DNA from: Gammaproteobacteria bacterium
GTDB lineage: Bacteria; Pseudomonadota; Gammaproteobacteria; JADZEE01
NCBI GenBank assembly: GCA_020850735.1
Contig: JADZEE010000015.1
Span: 1 to 46,420 of the forward strand
Reading direction: 5' to 3'
DNA: 46,420 nucleotides
Below the pieces are notes generated by a model, which made no database searches, was not told the origin of the DNA, and saw only the letters and a list, made by a program, of their open reading frames with translations. The number at the start of each line of letters is the position of its first letter. Position 1 is the stretch's first letter. Positions 26,153 through 34,782 of the stretch are shown piece after piece. The position numbers and the translations under genes are program-made.

Positions 26153-27634
26153 ATGAAAGGCTCAGCCATCATGCACGCAAGGGTCGTCGCGACCGTACTC
26201 GTGACCGCGGTCATCTGTGGCTTGGCGGGTTGTGCCACCAATCCGGTCTCTGGCAGCCGTGATTTCGTGCTCCTGTCCGAGCAGCAGGAGCTGGCACTGG
26301 GACGGGAAGCGAGTCAGGAGATCCAGAAGGAATATCGTCGCTACGGGGACGAGAAGCTGCAGGCCTACGTCGACGGGGTCGGCCAGCGGCTGGCGGCGAC
26401 CAGCCATCGCCCGGATCTGCGCTACCAATTCGTCGTCGTCGACAGCCCGGACGTCAATGCTTTCGCGCTGCCGGGTGGCTACATCTACATCACCCGCGGA
26501 CTGCTCGCGTACCTGGACTCCGAAGCGCAGCTCGCCGCCGTCCTCGGCCATGAAATCGGCCACGTCACGGCGCGTCATGCCGTGCGCCAGTACAGTGCGG
26601 CGCGAGCCGCGGATATCGGCGCGCTGCTCGGCGCGGTGTTCATCCCGGGCCTGGGCGCCGAGGCGGGCGGCCAGGTCATGAATACGCTCGGCACGGCGCT
26701 GGTGCGCGGCTACGGTCGCGACCAGGAACTGGAGGCCGATCGGCTCGGGGCCGAGTATCTCGCCCGAACCGGCTACCAGCCGGCGGCCGTGCTGGACGTG
26801 CTGCGTACCCTGGAGGCACAGGAGCGGTACGAATCGCAGCGTGCCCGGGCCGAAGGTCGGCCGGCGCGCACCTACCACGGCCTGTTCTCCACCCACCCGG
26901 ACAGCGACAAGCGCGTGCAGGAAGCCATCGCCTGGGGGCACCAGTTCGAAGGCGGCACCGGTACGACGGCGCGTGATCCATTCCTCGATCACGTCGACGG
27001 GCTGGTGGTGGGTGACAGCCCGCACGACGGCTTCACGCGGCACGACACCTACTACCATCCGGAGCTGGGTTTTGCCCTGACCATCCCCGACGGCTGGACC
27101 GTGACGAACCGGCCCGACCGCCTGCTGCTGACGGCACCGGGAGGCGCGGCCTCGCAGCAGCTGCTGAATCTGGACCGCAACGAACCCATCAGTCCGCGGG
27201 ACTACCTGAGCCGTCGTCTCAGGCTCGGGAACCTGCAGTCCGAGCATCCGATCGGCGCCGCGGATCTTCCAGGTCACACCGGTGTGGCCGAGCTGCAGAC
27301 GTCGTTCGGTCAACGCCTCGCGCGCGTCAGTGTCATCTACCTGTCGGACCGGGCTTTCGTCCTCGTCGGCGCTACGCGCGCGCCGGACGCGCTGGCCGAC
27401 TACGACGCCGTGTTCGTCCGGACCACGCGCAGTTTCCGGCGCCTGTCGGCCCGGGACGCGGGCGTCGCGCAGCCGCTGCGGATAGACGTCGTCACCGTCG
27501 CGGGTCCGACGACGTTCGCGGCACTGGCGGCGAAAGTGCCGCGCGCGGATGCCGAGGCGTTACTGCGGCTCATGAACGGACGCTACCCGGACGGCGAACC
27601 GCAACCGGGCGAGCGGATCAAGACCTTGCGCTGA
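26153..27634 (+). CDS. M48-family metalloprotease lipoprotein
   Basis: A 493-residue protein with a lipoprotein signal (VTAVICGLAGC) and an M48 zinc peptidase domain. The zinc motif is VLGHEIGHVTARHA (about residue 133), with the third ligand Glu in DQELEADRLGAEYLARTGYQ. FSTHPDSDKRVQEA is also typical of the BepA/YcaL/LoiP group that removes stalled outer-membrane proteins. The C-terminal 200 residues form an uncharacterised domain (PELGFALTIPDGWTV onward), with a final LysM-like segment ending GEPQPGERIKTLR. No TPR tail is seen, unlike BepA. The ATG at 26171, after a GAAAGG sequence, is an equally good start. Confidence 0.9.
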   Translation: MKGSAIMHARVVATVLVTAVICGLAGCATNPVSGSRDFVLLSEQQELALGREASQEIQKEYRRYGDEKLQAYVDGVGQRLAATSHRPDLRYQFVVVDSPDVNAFALPGGYIYITRGLLAYLDSEAQLAAVLGHEIGHVTARHAVRQYSAARAADIGALLGAVFIPGLGAEAGGQVMNTLGTALVRGYGRDQELEADRLGAEYLARTGYQPAAVLDVLRTLEAQERYESQRARAEGRPARTYHGLFSTHPDSDKRVQEAIAWGHQFEGGTGTTARDPFLDHVDGLVVGDSPHDGFTRHDTYYHPELGFALTIPDGWTVTNRPDRLLLTAPGGAASQQLLNLDRNEPISPRDYLSRRLRLGNLQSEHPIGAADLPGHTGVAELQTSFGQRLARVSVIYLSDRAFVLVGATRAPDALADYDAVFVRTTRSFRRLSARDAGVAQPLRIDVVTVAGPTTFAALAAKVPRADAEALLRLMNGRYPDGEPQPGERIKTLR

Positions 27635-27870
27635 GCGGCGTGGCCAAGCCGCCGTGTGCGCACCCGGCGCCGGCTGCGAGGGGTACGGGCAGCGTTTTCT
27701 TCCGCTGCGCCAGGGCATTACCCGCCAGAGCGCAGTGCGGAGGCGAAATCCGGGTGCCAAGACGCTGCTGCACGGGCATTTTTGTCGGCGTGTCTTGTGC
27801 TGTGGATAAGTCTGTTCAGACTGCGTTCGCCGGCAACGCGCAGCGGGCACGGCCAGCGCCCGGCACGATT
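27635..27870. other. spacer after the M48 gene, holding one DnaA-box-like site
   Basis: No credible gene. A perfect DnaA-box sequence TGTGGATAA is at 27801-27809; an imperfect one (TGTGCATAA) occurs at 27982-27990. The region goes from normal GC to strongly AT-rich after about 27870. Confidence 0.5.
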
Positions 27871-27900
27871 TTGACCATAAAATACTTAAGTGAATAATAT
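27871..27900 (+). promoter_or_regulatory. candidate promoter of the small RNA
   Basis: TTGACC (27871-27876), 18 bases, TAATAT (27895-27900), in the most AT-rich stretch of the window. ATAATA with a 17-base spacer is an overlapping reading. A dyad AATAGC/GCTATT at 27902-27920 sits at the expected start point and could be an operator or a 5' hairpin. Confidence 0.5.
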
Positions 27901-27906
27901 CAATAG

Positions 27907-28163
27907 CTTACATTGCTATTTTCGACTGTAACCATGTTCTGAAACAAAGATCTTCTGAGGAAACAGTGGTTTAGATAAGACTGTGCATAACTGCGCAGGA
28001 CCGACGGAACTCCCATCCGGTCGGCCGGTCTATGCAAGTACGTTCTCAATGAACGTACCCGCTCCCCTCCCAGAGCGGGGTGTTAATAGTCCGGTCTCCC
28101 CAACCGGGCTACATTTCGGCCCCGGCAAGTCCACTCCCCCTTACGTTTTCCGGGGCCTTTTTT
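27907..28163 (+). ncRNA. candidate C-rich-loop small RNA at the spf/ersA locus
   Basis: No protein gene fits here, but I can fold successive hairpins: 27981-27998 (7 bp, loop TAAC); 28001-28024 (CCGACGG with CC-GTCGG, one bulge, loop AACTCCCAT); 28038-28058 (GTACGTTC/GAACGTAC, perfect 8 bp); 28059-28078 (CCGCTC/GAGCGG, loop CCCTCCCA); 28087-28111 (9 bp with one G-U, loop CTCCCCA); and the terminator 28118-28163 with ACTCCCCC in its loop. Four loops thus present CUCCC, able to pair with GGGAG of ribosome sites. The gene points at the 3' end of engB, as Spot 42 (E. coli) and ErsA (Pseudomonas) do. The 5' end is uncertain (27907 to about 27980). Structures were drawn by eye. Confidence 0.6.
28118..28163 (+). 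terminator. intrinsic terminator of the small RNA, embedded in engB
   Basis: GGCCCCGG (28118-28125) pairs perfectly with CCGGGGCC (28150-28157), followed by six T (28158-28163). The 24-base loop is C-rich. The 3' arm and T-tract are also the last codons of engB on the other strand. Read on the minus strand there is no U-tract, so it serves the plus strand only. Confidence 0.75.
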
Positions 28164-28782
28164 CTTTTTCTTCCGCCAGATCCAGCCAGGTGGCCAGGGT
28201 CAGATAGATCGAGTCGAGCTCGCTGCGGGTCCGCGCCGAACAGGCAACGACCGCCTCGGTCCCCGCCCTGGCGCGCGCCTGTGCCTGCGCTCGCTGCGCC
28301 GCGCTGCGGGTGAGTTTGTCCGCCTTGGTCAGCACCAGGCACACCGGCTGCGCGAGTTCAGCGAGCAGCCCGAGCACCTGCATGTCACTGTCCTGAAACG
28401 GATGCCGGATATCCATGAGTACGAACACGCCGGCCAGCGAACGGCGTTGCGCCAGGTAGCCGGGAATCAGCTCGTGCCATTGCAGCTGCAAATCGCGCGG
28501 CGCGCCGGCATAGCCGTAGCCGGGCAGATCGACCAGACGGTGGCCGTGCGCAATCTCGAAGGACACCAATGTGCGCGTGCGCCCCGGCAGCTTGCTGGTG
28601 TGCGCCAGCCGTTTATGCCCCACCAGCGCATTGATGAGGCTGGACTTACCCGAGTTGGAACGACCGGCGAAAGCGACCTCGCGACCGTTGTCGCGTGGCA
28701 GATCGGCAAGCCGCACCACACTCGACAGATAGGTCGCGCCGCGCAGGCGGTCGGCGATCACCACCCGGTCGCTTGCTTCCAT
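28141..28782 (-). CDS. engB: ribosome biogenesis GTP-binding protein YsxC/EngB (YihA)
   Basis: A 213-residue TrmE-Era-EngA-EngB-Septin-like GTPase needed for 50S assembly. Motifs: G1 FAGRSNSGKSSLINAL, G2 TSKLPGRTRTL, G3 LVDLPGYGYAG, G4 VLTKADKL, and G5-like VVACSA. The tail EEKEKRPRK is Lys-rich, encoded by the small-RNA terminator region. I choose the ATG at 28782; GTG at 28794 is possible. It is divergent from cytochrome c4, as in Pseudomonas. Confidence 0.94.
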   Translation of the reverse strand: MEASDRVVIADRLRGATYLSSVVRLADLPRDNGREVAFAGRSNSGKSSLINALVGHKRLAHTSKLPGRTRTLVSFEIAHGHRLVDLPGYGYAGAPRDLQLQWHELIPGYLAQRRSLAGVFVLMDIRHPFQDSDMQVLGLLAELAQPVCLVLTKADKLTRSAAQRAQAQARARAGTEAVVACSARTRSELDSIYLTLATWLDLAEEKEKRPRKT

Positions 28783-28904
28783 GCCATCGTGCACGCTGCC
28801 AGCCGCATCCGTTTAGTGTATATTTTTTGCTTCTTCCGCGTGTCCGTCCGGACCGGGTGGCGCGCGGCTCCAACCTCAGACTGAACATTCCCGGCATCGA
28901 CATC

Positions 28905-29513
28905 ATGACCAAGCAACGACTCCTGCCCGCCAGCCTGCTCGCCGCGCTCACCGTCGTCGGCGCGAGCCCGGCGGCCATGGCCCAGACGCCTGCCGACAAG
29001 GCCGCGGCATGTGCCGCCTGCCACGGCCCCGCCGGCAACAGCAGCAATCCGCAGTGGCCCAACCTGGCCGGCCAGCACGCGCGCTACACCGTCGGGCAGC
29101 TCAAGGCGTTCAAGGACGGCACGCGCAAGAACGATCTCATGAGCGGCATGGCTGCCGGCCTGAGCGAGGCCGACATGCAGGAGCTCGGCGCCTTTTTCTC
29201 CGGTCAGCAAGCCGGGATCGGGTCGGCCGATCCCGACAAAGTCGAGCTCGGGGAGTCGATCTACCGCGGCGGCAACGCCAGCACCGGTGTTCCGGCCTGC
29301 ATGGCTTGTCACGGTCCGCGCGGCGCCGGTAACGCCGGTGCGGCTTACCCCGTACTGAGCGGTCAGCATGCCGCCTACACGGTGCTGCAGCTCAGTGCGT
29401 ACAAGTCCGGGGATCGCGGCACCGATCCGGCCGCTGTCATGCGTACCATCGCCGGGCGCTTGAGCGCCGACGAGATCGAGGCCGTCGCATCGTACGTATC
29501 CGGCCTGCACTGA
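28905..29513 (+). CDS. dihaem cytochrome c4
   Basis: A 202-residue periplasmic electron carrier with a signal peptide ending AMA-QT (about residue 26) and two similar c-type domains. Haem motifs are CAACH (Cys36-His40) and CMACH (about residue 132). Axial Met residues are likely those in LMSGMAAGLSEADM and in AVMRTIAGRLSADEI. Cytochromes c4 pass electrons to cytochrome oxidases, mainly cbb3 type. The ATG at 28905 starts the signal peptide. A TATATT -10-like element is at 28819-28824. Confidence 0.95.
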   Translation: MTKQRLLPASLLAALTVVGASPAAMAQTPADKAAACAACHGPAGNSSNPQWPNLAGQHARYTVGQLKAFKDGTRKNDLMSGMAAGLSEADMQELGAFFSGQQAGIGSADPDKVELGESIYRGGNASTGVPACMACHGPRGAGNAGAAYPVLSGQHAAYTVLQLSAYKSGDRGTDPAAVMRTIAGRLSADEIEAVASYVSGLH

Positions 29514-29645
29514 TGGCCGTGCACACGGGCGCATCGCGGCTGCGCAGGCGACAGTCACGGCCTGGCAACGAGCGGGTTTGACCGCCACAACGGCGCCGCG
29601 GCTGCCGGTGCAGGGCCGCGGCATCATCCACGCAGAGACCAATCC

Positions 29646-30338
29646 ATGACCACACAACCATACGCGCCGTCGTTGCTCGCCTCGATCCTGCTGGTGCTGA
29701 GCATCGCGACCGGTCCCGGCGTGGCCGCCGAGCCCGTGGAAGGGGTCAATTACGAGCGCATCGATCCGCCGCAGACCACCCAGGCCGCCGACGGCAAGGT
29801 GGAGGTCGTCGAAGTGTTCTGGTACGGCTGTCCGCACTGCTACGATTTCGAGCCGTTCGTGTCCGCTTGGCGCGCGCGCCTGCCGGCCGACGTGGACTTC
29901 CGTCGTGTCCCGGGGGTTTTCCGAAGCGACTGGGTTCCGGGCGCCAAGGCCTATTACGTCGCCAGCGAGCTCGGGATCGTGGACGCGATACACAAGCCGC
30001 TGTTCGATGCCATTCACCGCGACAAGCGACGGCTGTTCGACGAGGAATCGCTGGCCGAATTCTTTGCCGAGCAGGGTGTTGCGAAGGCGGAGTTCGAAAA
30101 AGCCTGGAATTCGTTCGCGGTCGACAGCAAGGTCCGCCAGGCGCTCGCGCTCGCTCGTGGCTACGGTATCGGCGGCGTGCCGTCGATGATCGTGGCCGGG
30201 AAGTATCGCACTTCGGCGTCTATGGTCGATTCCCCGGCCAGCCTGGATGACGCCTATGAGGGCCTGCTAAAGATAGTCGATTACCTGGTCGATAAAGAGC
30301 GTGGGGAGTCAGTCAAAAGCCCACAACCGGTCGAATGA
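29646..30338 (+). CDS. dsbA: thiol:disulfide interchange protein DsbA
   Basis: A 230-residue periplasmic oxidase that puts disulfides into exported proteins. It has a signal peptide (LLASILLVLSIATGPGVAA), the thioredoxin-fold active site FWYGCPHCYDFEP (Cys62, Cys65) and the cis-Pro loop GIGGVPSMIVAGKY. It stands between cytochrome c4 and the GGDEF gene exactly as in Pseudomonas. A perfect hairpin (30328-30348) spans its stop codon. Confidence 0.95.
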   Translation: MTTQPYAPSLLASILLVLSIATGPGVAAEPVEGVNYERIDPPQTTQAADGKVEVVEVFWYGCPHCYDFEPFVSAWRARLPADVDFRRVPGVFRSDWVPGAKAYYVASELGIVDAIHKPLFDAIHRDKRRLFDEESLAEFFAEQGVAKAEFEKAWNSFAVDSKVRQALALARGYGIGGVPSMIVAGKYRTSASMVDSPASLDDAYEGLLKIVDYLVDKERGESVKSPQPVE

Positions 30339-30348
30339 TGTTCGACCG
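30328..30348. repeat. perfect hairpin across the dsbA stop
   Basis: CGGTCGAA (30328-30335), TGATG, TTCGACCG (30341-30348): eight paired bases and the TGA stop in the loop. No T-tract follows, so it is more likely an RNA end-protecting hairpin than an intrinsic terminator. Confidence 0.6.
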
Positions 30349-30409
30349 CCGGACGTAGCAGGTCATACGCGCCCGGATTTGGCCGCTGACCCGCACGCTC
30401 CCCCTGACC

Positions 30410-30427
30410 GGCGCCGCATGCGGCGCC
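30410..30427. repeat. 18-base perfect palindrome before the GGDEF gene
   Basis: GGCGCCGCATGCGGCGCC is self-complementary, 34 bases before the start at 30461. It could be an operator or part of a leader hairpin. Confidence 0.55.
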
Positions 30428-30460
30428 CGGGAATAACCCAAGGCAGGGGACAGTGACGTC

Positions 30461-32209
30461 ATGTACGACAAGGAACACCGCACGGCCGATCCGTTGACCG
30501 CCGGCCACCGTGGCGCATGCCACGAAACCGACGAATCCGAGCGCGCATCCGCCGAGACGCTGATGCGCATGCAAAAATGTGCCCTGCGACTCGCGTTTGC
30601 GTTCTATGGCCGCTACCCGGAGCTGGATCACGAGCTGACGCATTTGCGCGCCCAGTTGCGACTGCAAAAGCGCCACGGCACGGTCGCCACGCTCATCGAG
30701 GACGTGCTCGGCACGATCATCCGCCTCGAGAGTGAACATCGCGTACGCACGGAGGATTCCGCTTTCGACGCCCTGGCGCTGGTCGCCGACAAGCTCCGGT
30801 GGCCGCCCGCAAGCCTGGATGCCGCGACGCGCCTGCAACGGCGCCTCGGGCTGCGGGCGTCACGCGGCAGCGTGCAGGACGCCGTCGACGAGATCTGCGC
30901 CCTGCTCGGCGGCTGCATCGATTCGGGACCGGCGAGTGCGCCGGCCTCCACGGCGGTGGCGCAGGACATCGGCAGCCCTGTCCAGGGCCTGGCGCGAATG
31001 CTCGAGCGGATCGACGCGCCGGCCGAGCTCGAACCGGCGTTCGAGGGCTTGCGCAAGCGTCTTGGCGACATCGCCGATCAGGCCGGGCTGCTCGACGTGC
31101 TCGGTCAGATCGCCGGCCTGCTGGCAGACCATCTGCACGGCGCCGATGCCCCGGCGTTGTGGACCGAACCGCTGCTGCAACTGCTCGATCGCGTGTCGTT
31201 CCCGCCTGAATTCACGGCGGACGTACAGGCGCTCAGGAACCGCCTCGGCAAGCCGAGTCCGGCGCGCGAACGCAACGCCCTGGTCACCCAGGTGTCCAAC
31301 CTCGTTGCGCGCATGCAGCAGCAACTGCGCGCGGAGCTCGACGACGTCGGCAATTTCATGCGCCGGACCATGCTGCGGCTGCAGGATCTGCAGGTTCAGT
31401 TGCTGCGCTCCGATCGCATCCGCGAGGAAGCGTTTCGCGACCGCGAGCGCATCAATTCGATGGTTCAGCAGCATGTGAGCGGCATCCGCATGAGCATGGA
31501 TCAGGCGGTGACCATCGACGAGCTGCGCGCCTCGATCGACTCGCAGCTCGACAGCGTCAATGCCGACATGACGGCATTTATCGACGCCGAACGCGTACGC
31601 AACGAACACACCGATCGCGCCGTGTCCGCACTGAGCACTCAGCTGAAGGATCTTGAGAGCGAAACGCTGCAACTGCGCGAGTCGCTCAAGGAAGAGCACG
31701 CGAAAGCGGTTCGTGACGCACTCACCGGCATCGCCAACCGGCTCGGCTACGAGGAACGGATGGCGCTGGAATTTGCGCGCTGGCGCCGTCACGGGCGCGA
31801 GTTGTCGTTGATCGTGTTCGACCTCGATCGGTTCAAGTCGATCAACGACGCATACGGCCACCAGGCCGGAGACAAAGTGCTCGTCACAGTCGCCGAGCAG
31901 CTCAGACGCCAGATCCGGGAAAGCGATTTTTTCGCCCGCTACGGCGGCGAGGAGTTTGTGCTCATCCTGCCGGAGACGTCTCTCGCCGATGCCATGGCGC
32001 TCGCCGAGAAACTGCGCCAGAACATCGAGCACTGCAAGTTCCGATACGGCGACAATCCAGTGCCGGTGACCCTCTCGAGCGGGGTCACGGAGTTTCGCAC
32101 CGGCGACGACCCGGACTCGGCATTCCAGCGTGCCGACATCGCGCTCTACAACGCCAAGCGCGAAGGCCGCAACCGCTGCTGCATGGCCGAGGAGCTGGAC
32201 GCGGCCTGA
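30461..32209 (+). CDS. GGDEF-domain diguanylate cyclase
   Basis: A 582-residue cytoplasmic protein without membrane segments. About 400 N-terminal residues are helical (repeated helix pairs, then a coiled coil near EQHVSGIRMSMDQAV and LKDLESETLQLRESL), followed by a GGDEF domain beginning DALTGIANRLGYEERM. The active-site loop is GGEEF (about residue 495) and five residues earlier lies RESD, an intact RxxD inhibitory I-site, so it probably makes c-di-GMP under product inhibition. It corresponds in position to the dgcH (PA5487) region of Pseudomonas. The sensory input of the N-terminal part is unknown. Confidence 0.92.
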   Translation: MYDKEHRTADPLTAGHRGACHETDESERASAETLMRMQKCALRLAFAFYGRYPELDHELTHLRAQLRLQKRHGTVATLIEDVLGTIIRLESEHRVRTEDSAFDALALVADKLRWPPASLDAATRLQRRLGLRASRGSVQDAVDEICALLGGCIDSGPASAPASTAVAQDIGSPVQGLARMLERIDAPAELEPAFEGLRKRLGDIADQAGLLDVLGQIAGLLADHLHGADAPALWTEPLLQLLDRVSFPPEFTADVQALRNRLGKPSPARERNALVTQVSNLVARMQQQLRAELDDVGNFMRRTMLRLQDLQVQLLRSDRIREEAFRDRERINSMVQQHVSGIRMSMDQAVTIDELRASIDSQLDSVNADMTAFIDAERVRNEHTDRAVSALSTQLKDLESETLQLRESLKEEHAKAVRDALTGIANRLGYEERMALEFARWRRHGRELSLIVFDLDRFKSINDAYGHQAGDKVLVTVAEQLRRQIRESDFFARYGGEEFVLILPETSLADAMALAEKLRQNIEHCKFRYGDNPVPVTLSSGVTEFRTGDDPDSAFQRADIALYNAKREGRNRCCMAEELDAA

Positions 32210-32264
32210 ACTGCGCCCGGAACCGGCGAGGCGGTCGCGGACGGGCGCCTGCGCGGACGCGAAA

Positions 32265-34106
32265 TCATTCGTCGGCCGGAATTGCGCCCGCATCGGCAGA
32301 CTTCTGGCCGCTGCGACGACGCGCGCGTTCCGGCGCGAATGACACGACGATGTCTTCGGCCTCGGCCTGCAGCGGGGTCGACGCGGTATTGAACACGATG
32401 CGACCGTCCCGGCGCAGCGCCAGCAGGATCACCGCGTCCGGCCCCAGCGTCTCACGATAATCGGCGAAGCTGAAATCCTCGGTCAGGCGCGTTTTCTGGC
32501 AGCGCCAGCCCTGGAAATGGCGGCGCAACAACTCTTCGTACACGCCGCCTTCGCCGAAAGCAATCGTGCCGCGCAACGACGGCAGGTAACCCTTGGGGTC
32601 GTCCTCCGCGCCCATCGGCAGCTGATAGACCCGATTGCGCCCCAGCTCGTTCGCAAAGCGCGTACACGCCAGGGCGTTGAAGGCGTCGTTATCCGTGGCG
32701 GCGAGCAGCCAGCCTATGTCGCTCGTGTCCAGCGCCTGTTCGGCCCCCTCCGACAGTATCTGCCCGTAGTACACGGACAAGCCGGCCAGGCGGGCAGGAC
32801 GCAGTCGGTGCCAGGAGGCGTCCACCACCCGTACCGGCAGCTCGAGCGCCGACAGCAGTCGGGCGAGATCGATGCTCCACGGTGACGCACCGAGGAGGAT
32901 GATGCCGTTGGCGCGTGCGGCGGCCAGGCCCAGCATTCGTGCCAGCCAGCCGATACTGAAACCGTGCAGCACGACCGTCGCGATGATGAGGGCGAATATG
33001 AGCGGTACGAGCTGGTCGGCACCGGCATAACCACGCTCGACGAGCGCCGGCGCGAAAGCGCCGGCGACCGCCGCGGCGACGATGCCACGCGGCGCGATCC
33101 AGCCGATCAGCGCACGCTCGCGCCACTCCATCCGTGCACCCAGCGTCGCCAGCACGATGCTCACCGGACGCACCACGAAAATCACGACGCTCAGGAGAGC
33201 CACGGCTCGCCAGTCGAGCGTGCGCAGCGTCGCCGCCTCGAGGTCCGCGGTGAGCAGGATGAACACGCTCGCGACGAGCAGGATGGCGATGTACTCCTTG
33301 AAGCGCCGCAGCTCATCGATGCTCGGCAGGCGCGAGTTGCCCAGGACCATACCGCAGATCGTGACCGCGAGCAGTCCGGACGATCCCTGCACCGCGTTGG
33401 CGAGGGCGAACACCACCAGCACCAGCATCAGCATCACCGGACCCTTGAGGTACTCCGGCACCCAGCCGCGGCGAAACGACGCGGCGAGCGCGAATCCGCC
33501 GCCCAGTCCGAGCGCGAGCGCCGCGCTGACGCTGGCGATGAGCCGGCCCGCGACTTCGGCCCCGGCTGCGCCCTCGCCGGTGAACACGAAGTAGTCGTAC
33601 ACCAGCACCGCCAGCAACGCGCCGATCGGATCGTTGACGATACCTTCCCACTTCAGCAGCGACGCCGTCCGCTGGCGCAAGCGCGCGTGGCGCAGCAGCG
33701 GCAGGATCACCGTTGGTCCGGTCACGACCATGATGGCACCGAGCGTGAGCGCGACGGGAGCGGACAAACCGCCCACGAAATAAGCGGCGGCGCTGCCGAG
33801 GCACCAGCTGATGGGTACGCCGAGCAGCACCAGACGGCGCACGCCGCTGGCGGCGCTGCTCAGCTCGTGCCAGCGCAGGTTCATACCGCCCTCGAACAGG
33901 ATGATCGCTACACCGAGCTCGATCGCCGGACGATACAGGGCGCCGAAGTCCGCAGACGGCTCCAGAACGCCGAATCCGGGGCCGAGCACCAGGCCCGTCG
34001 CCGTGAGCAGCACGATGGCCGGCATCCGCAGCCGCCACGCCAACCACTGCGCGGCGATCCCGCCGGCAGTGACGATGACCAGCGCTTGCAGCACATGGTG
34101 ATCCAT
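32265..34106 (-). CDS. cation:proton antiporter with C-terminal nucleotide-binding-like domain
   Basis: A 613-residue inner-membrane protein. About 12 hydrophobic segments occupy residues 1-400, with the ion-site motif EGIVNDPIGALLAV (Asn-Asp, typical of CPA1 exchangers) and GWIAPRGIVAAAVAGAF. Residues from about 405 form a Rossmann-like TrkA-N-type domain (NGIILLGASPWSIDLARLLS) and a final TrkA-C-like segment. It most likely exchanges Na+ or K+ for protons under nucleotide control. It is divergent from the truncated gnd gene. Confidence 0.9.
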   Translation of the reverse strand: MDHHVLQALVIVTAGGIAAQWLAWRLRMPAIVLLTATGLVLGPGFGVLEPSADFGALYRPAIELGVAIILFEGGMNLRWHELSSAASGVRRLVLLGVPISWCLGSAAAYFVGGLSAPVALTLGAIMVVTGPTVILPLLRHARLRQRTASLLKWEGIVNDPIGALLAVLVYDYFVFTGEGAAGAEVAGRLIASVSAALALGLGGGFALAASFRRGWVPEYLKGPVMLMLVLVVFALANAVQGSSGLLAVTICGMVLGNSRLPSIDELRRFKEYIAILLVASVFILLTADLEAATLRTLDWRAVALLSVVIFVVRPVSIVLATLGARMEWRERALIGWIAPRGIVAAAVAGAFAPALVERGYAGADQLVPLIFALIIATVVLHGFSIGWLARMLGLAAARANGIILLGASPWSIDLARLLSALELPVRVVDASWHRLRPARLAGLSVYYGQILSEGAEQALDTSDIGWLLAATDNDAFNALACTRFANELGRNRVYQLPMGAEDDPKGYLPSLRGTIAFGEGGVYEELLRRHFQGWRCQKTRLTEDFSFADYRETLGPDAVILLALRRDGRIVFNTASTPLQAEAEDIVVSFAPERARRRSGQKSADAGAIPADE

Positions 34107-34221
34107 GGTCGTCGCAGTGTTCCTCGGGCGGGTGCCGGACCATAGCCCGGGCCACCGGCACTGTCCAGCGCCAGCACCGGCCGTGCAGCAACGGCGCCGG
34201 TGTGTTGTCTACCCTGACGCG

Positions 34222-34782
<561 letters not shown>

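Noticed and set aside
27640..27897. 85-codon plus-strand frame after the M48 gene
   Set aside because: No ribosome site or motif, and it ends in the AT-rich region with the promoter-like sequence.
27907..28163. Calling the RNA Spot 42 (spf) outright
   Set aside because: Position and direction agree, but I do not see the Spot 42 sequence, so it is named only as a candidate.
28158..28173. Pyrimidine-rich stretch read as an engB feature or phase-variable tract
   Set aside because: Interrupted T and C bases; it is simply the terminator tract and the Lys codons of engB.
30281..30838. Minus-strand frame across the dsbA-GGDEF spacer
   Set aside because: Covers the spacer and the start of the GGDEF gene with no recognisable motif.
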